Source: Microbulbifer rhizosphaerae
Lineage (GTDB): Bacteria > Pseudomonadota > Gammaproteobacteria > Pseudomonadales > Cellvibrionaceae
Direction: 5' to 3'
Assembly: GCF_014191725.1 (NCBI RefSeq)
Contig: NZ_JACHWZ010000002.1
Coordinates: 323,735-387,734 of the forward strand
DNA length: 64,000 bases
Shown: positions 60,896 to 64,000 of the stretch, one piece after another
Position numbering within the stretch: position 1 is the stretch's first letter
Layout of the letters: each line of letters opens with the position of its first letter
Program-made: the position numbers and the translations under genes
The notes under the pieces: model-generated
Databases searched by the model: none
What the model saw: only the letters and a program-made list of their open reading frames with translations
Told to the model about the DNA's origin: nothing

Positions 60896-63151
60896 ATGTC
60901 ACAGAAACCCACGCCATCCCCAGTCGCGCTGCCCGGCGCCGAGCCCCAGGGCGAAACCCTGCGCAAGGATATAGCGGCGGCCTACCGCAACAAGGGTGCG
61001 GACTACCGGCCGCGCACCCGCCACCTGAACGAGGATGGCTCGGCCAGATACACCAACCGCCTGTTCATGGAATCCAGCCCTTACCTGCTGCAGCACGCCC
61101 ACAACCCGGTGAACTGGTACCCCTGGGGCGAGGAGGCCTTCGCCGCGGCGAAAAAACTCGATCGGCCGATCCTGCTCAGCGTAGGCTATTCCACCTGCCA
61201 CTGGTGCCACGTCATGGAGGAGGAATCCTTCGAGGACGAGGAAATCGCCAAAGCCATGAACGAGCACTACATCGCCGTCAAGGTGGACCGGGAGGAGCGG
61301 CCGGATATCGACGCGGTGTATATGAGCGCGGTGCAGGCGCTCACCGGCCGCGGCGGCTGGCCGATGACCGTGTGGCTGACGCCGGAAGGCAAGCCTTTCC
61401 ACGGCGACTCCTATATCCCACCCCGCGACGGCGACCGCGGCGCCCGCTACGGCTATCTCACCCTGCTGCGACAACTGGCGGAAATTTACCACCAGCACCC
61501 GCAGAAGGTGGCGCAATCCAGTGAGGGACTGACCCGCGCGGTCAAACAGATACTGGCGCCGCAAACCAGCGGCGAGCTGCCGAAGGCGGAACTGCTGCAA
61601 ACCGCGGTAACCCGATACCGGCAGGTGTATGACCCGCAACACGGCGGCATCGAGGGTGCGCCCAAATTTCCCAGCGGCCTGCCGGTCCGACTGCTGCTGC
61701 GCCACTATCGCCACAGCGGCGACGAGGCCGTGCTGGAGATGGCCACCAACACCCTGGAGAAGATGGCCGCCGGCGGTATCCACGACCAGGTGGGCGGCGG
61801 CTTTCACCGCTACTCCACCGATGCCCAGTGGCTGGTGCCACACTTCGAGATAATGCTCTACGACAATGCGCTGCTGGCGATCGCCTATCTGGAGGCCTAT
61901 CAGGTCACCGGAGACACGCTGTTCAAAACCGTGGCGGAGGATATCCTGCGCTATGTAAAGCGGGATATGATGGCTCCCGGCGGCGCCTTCTATTCCGCCA
62001 CCGACGCCGACAGCCCCACTCCGGAAGGCCACCGCGAGGAGGGTTGGTTCTTCACCTGGACACCGGCGGAAATGGACGCTGTGCTGAATGAGGAAGAGGC
62101 ACTGCTGGCAAAAAGCTACTATCAGGTCAGCGAAAAGGGCAATTTCGAGGGGCGCAATATCCTGCACGCGCCCGAACCCCTGGCGGCCGTTGCCGGTGAA
62201 CTGGAAATTCCAGACCATCGTGCCCGATTGCTGCTGGCATCGATCCGCGAAAAACTCTACCGCGCCCGCGCCCAACGCCCGCCGCCCATCCGCGACGAGA
62301 AAATCCTCTCCGCCTGGAACGGCCTGATGATCTCCGCCTTCGCCCGGGCGGGGCTGGTGCTGAACGAGCCGGACTACACCGAAACCGCAAAAAACGCAGC
62401 CGCTTTCCTGCTCGAAAACCTGTACGAGGACGGCCGCCTCCAGCGCAGTTTCATGGACGGCCGCGCGCGCCACAACGGCTACCTGGAGGACTACGCCTTC
62501 ACCATCGCCGCGATGCTCGACCTCTACGAGGCCAGCGGCGAACTCCACTGGCTGCAACAGGCGCTGGCGCTGGACGAAACTCTGGAGAAGCTCTACGAGG
62601 ACAGGAAGCAGGGCGGCTTTTATATGACCAGCGACGACCACGAAAAACTTCTCGCCCGGGAAAAACCCGCTTTCGACGGCGCGGAGCCCTCGGGCAATTC
62701 CGCGGCCCTGCTCAACCTGCTCCGCCTGCACGAGTTCACCACCGACGACCGCTTTCGCCAGCGCGCGGAAAAGGGCCTGAAAGCCTTTGCCGGCAGCCTG
62801 CAGACCAACCCCATGGCCCTGTCGGAAATGATGCAGGCCCTGGCCTTCTATCGCGACAGGGCGAAGGAAATCATTATCGTCACCCCGGAGGGGGAGAAGG
62901 ACAGCGCCGCGCCCATGCTCGCGGAGCTGCGGCGCACCTTCCTGCCCAACCGGGTACTCGCCGTGGTGGAGCAGGGCCGCGAACTGGCGCGCCAGACGAA
63001 GCTGATCCCACTGCTGGAAGGCAAGAAGGCACAGGCCGGCAAGGCCACCGCCTATGTATGCGAGCAAGGCGTATGCGAACTGCCGGTCCAAGACAGCGCG
63101 ATCTTCTCCCGACAGATCCGCAAGGTCGAGCCCCTGTGGAAGAGGGATTGA
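60896..63151 (+). CDS. Thioredoxin domain-containing protein (DUF255/YyaL family)
   Basis: The ATG at 60896 ([14 protein letters not shown]) follows GGAG at good spacing; in-frame TTG 60845 would give 768 residues. The N-terminal DUF255 thioredoxin-like domain has [20 protein letters not shown] and [18 protein letters not shown] with CxxC. The remainder is a six-hairpin glycosidase-like alpha/alpha toroid ([34 protein letters not shown], [19 protein letters not shown]). Members are related to spermatogenesis-associated protein 20. Biochemical role is not established. A -1 frame upstream ([11 protein letters not shown]) could be a lost signal peptide. Confidence 0.9.
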   Translation: MSQKPTPSPVALPGAEPQGETLRKDIAAAYRNKGADYRPRTRHLNEDGSARYTNRLFMESSPYLLQHAHNPVNWYPWGEEAFAAAKKLDRPILLSVGYSTCHWCHVMEEESFEDEEIAKAMNEHYIAVKVDREERPDIDAVYMSAVQALTGRGGWPMTVWLTPEGKPFHGDSYIPPRDGDRGARYGYLTLLRQLAEIYHQHPQKVAQSSEGLTRAVKQILAPQTSGELPKAELLQTAVTRYRQVYDPQHGGIEGAPKFPSGLPVRLLLRHYRHSGDEAVLEMATNTLEKMAAGGIHDQVGGGFHRYSTDAQWLVPHFEIMLYDNALLAIAYLEAYQVTGDTLFKTVAEDILRYVKRDMMAPGGAFYSATDADSPTPEGHREEGWFFTWTPAEMDAVLNEEEALLAKSYYQVSEKGNFEGRNILHAPEPLAAVAGELEIPDHRARLLLASIREKLYRARAQRPPPIRDEKILSAWNGLMISAFARAGLVLNEPDYTETAKNAAAFLLENLYEDGRLQRSFMDGRARHNGYLEDYAFTIAAMLDLYEASGELHWLQQALALDETLEKLYEDRKQGGFYMTSDDHEKLLAREKPAFDGAEPSGNSAALLNLLRLHEFTTDDRFRQRAEKGLKAFAGSLQTNPMALSEMMQALAFYRDRAKEIIIVTPEGEKDSAAPMLAELRRTFLPNRVLAVVEQGRELARQTKLIPLLEGKKAQAGKATAYVCEQGVCELPVQDSAIFSRQIRKVEPLWKRD

Positions 63152-63431
63152 TGCGGTCAGAAACCTTTGGCGGGGCTCTTCGCGCTGGAGGGTATCCGAA
63201 GCTGATTGCTGCTCATCCGCTATCCCTCAACTGGGCTGAATGTCTCTGATTTCGACGACGGCGGCAATACCCGTCACTCAGGCTAATAATTTCGCACCAA
63301 AAGCGACGAAACGGTCTCAATATCTACATTCCCGATGTAACCGGTCTCCCCGGCGGCAAGGAAATATTCCGGGTCTGCCAACCGGACAGGGCCCCGATGA
63401 CCTCCCGTTCACATTGAACAGGAACGTGAAC
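63152..63431. other. Unassigned region after the DUF255 gene
   Basis: Short broken frames only; none has a recognisable family, start site or consistent codon pattern. It precedes a decayed bufferin-type gene and may be a remnant of the same locus. Confidence 0.4.
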
Positions 63432-63615
63432 ATGAACCGCAAGCTGACCCCGCTTCCCTGGCCCTCGCCCTGAACGCCGCGGTAGCAATCGTGTCTCTCC
63501 ATCCTGTGACCGCAAGGTGACGAAAAAACCTTGGCAGACATGAATGATAAGAAAAACATGGAGAAATGCTACGACGTAGCTCTCAAGGGTAAGAAGAATT
63601 ACGCCGCCGGCAATA
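63432..63615 (+). pseudogene. Decayed DUF2282 (bufferin precursor, BufA-like) gene
   Basis: After GAACGTGAAC an ATG opens MNRKLTPL. A one-base shift then gives LALALNAAVAIVSLHPVTA, a signal-peptide-like stretch, and after a TGA the next frame reads DEKTLADMNDKKNMEKCYDV, then ALKGKKNYAAGNSH. DUF2282 precursors have a signal peptide followed by EKCYG(V/I)AKAGKNDC-type sequence; here the second Cys is replaced by Tyr and downstream similarity ends. No bufB (DUF692) or bufC gene is visible in the window. Confidence 0.6.
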
Positions 63616-64000
63616 GTCACCAACGGTTTGTTTTCAATGAAGACATCTCCATCGGCATGCAAACTCATTCCGTGCAGGTCATTGATGACTACGGCAATAG
63701 TGACGGCAGCACTGTCGGCACTTGGTGGAACTGGGCCGGAATTAATCAGCGCTGACACTGCCCCCTGCTCCATTCAGATAAAGCCTCTTTTCACATGCCC
63801 GTATTCTATTGCGGATGTGTCAAAGACTAAGAATGGAGTATACATTTATCAAGGCCTTGGGCTGACTACGGAGCAACTTTCCCACTTCGGTTTGAGAATA
63901 TCCGTTCCACTATTATCTGAGTCCTTTACTGACCTCCAATGGCAGAATATGTCTAATATTGCGATATGAAGGCGCGCTTTCATTATTAATAGCACTCCTG
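63616..64000. other. Unassigned AT-rich tail of the window
   Basis: Sequence becomes more AT-rich. A plus-strand frame to 63969 includes ADVSKTKNGVYIYQGLGLTT and HFGLRISVPLLSES, but I recognise no family and its upstream part overlaps the bufferin remnant. No RNA gene was seen. Confidence 0.35.

Noticed and set aside
60899..63091. A 730-codon open frame antisense to the DUF255 gene
   Set aside because: It mirrors the real gene almost exactly, is poor in recognisable motifs and follows from high third-position GC; the sense frame has clear family motifs.

Overview
The window is a contiguous piece of a high-GC gammaproteobacterial chromosome. The gene order thiL-nusB-ribH-ribBX-ribE-ribD-nrdR-glyA, the TonB-dependent receptors, OprD-type porin, EttA and several families of REP-like palindromes suggest a marine Cellvibrionales/Microbulbifer-like bacterium; this placement is inference from gene content. 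No tRNA, rRNA, CRISPR array or prophage was recognised.

Layout. 1-6.3 kb: riboflavin/NusB/NrdR/GlyA housekeeping cluster on the minus strand. 6.4-13.5 kb: a small outer-membrane protein, a lipoprotein, two valine-catabolic genes (mmsB and a 3-hydroxyisobutyryl-CoA hydrolase), ettA, a MOSC protein and a questin-oxidase-like protein. 13.6-21.7 kb: a dicarboxylate-type uptake module (OprD-like porin, TRAP subunits DctP, DctQ, DctM, then sensor DctB and sigma-54 activator DctD). A good -24/-12 promoter and three upstream half-sites precede the porin, so the module looks like a self-contained circuit. 22-34.5 kb: an Oar-like TonB-dependent receptor, a redoxin, a class I glutamine amidotransferase, aldehyde dehydrogenase with a divergent AraC regulator, a PYROXD2-like oxidoreductase, an amidohydrolase, and an ArsR regulator with a nonsense-interrupted SRPBCC partner. 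35-43.2 kb: a second TonB receptor, a TPR/TonB-C protein, a beta-barrel protein, and a BtuCDF-like ABC transporter headed by a REP-associated tyrosine transposase (RAYT). 43.2-52.3 kb: radA, a CusCBA-type metal efflux operon with small accessory proteins at both ends, and a methyltransferase. 52.3-60.8 kb: a region of different character with a guanine deaminase operon, an Ntn hydrolase, a REC-PP2C-STAS phosphatase and a RIO kinase, mixed with decayed genes (ykvA, DUF6491, dbpA) and a repeated 17-bp motif. 60.9-64 kb: a DUF255 thioredoxin-domain protein, a bufferin-type (DUF2282) remnant and an unassigned tail.

Repeats stand out. Eight copies of a TGTAGGAGCGGCC...GGCCGCTCCTACA palindrome lie between genes, and one supplies a stop codon. 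A second REP family (GCGGAGCTGGAGCTCCGC core) occurs five times around the RAYT gene, three of them inside its own coding sequence. Two longer non-coding elements with nested inverted repeats (26969-27254 and 30014-30212) look like MITEs.

Starts were chosen from family length and ribosome binding sites, and differ in several places from the longest open frame. Family assignments come from motif recognition, not from database searches.
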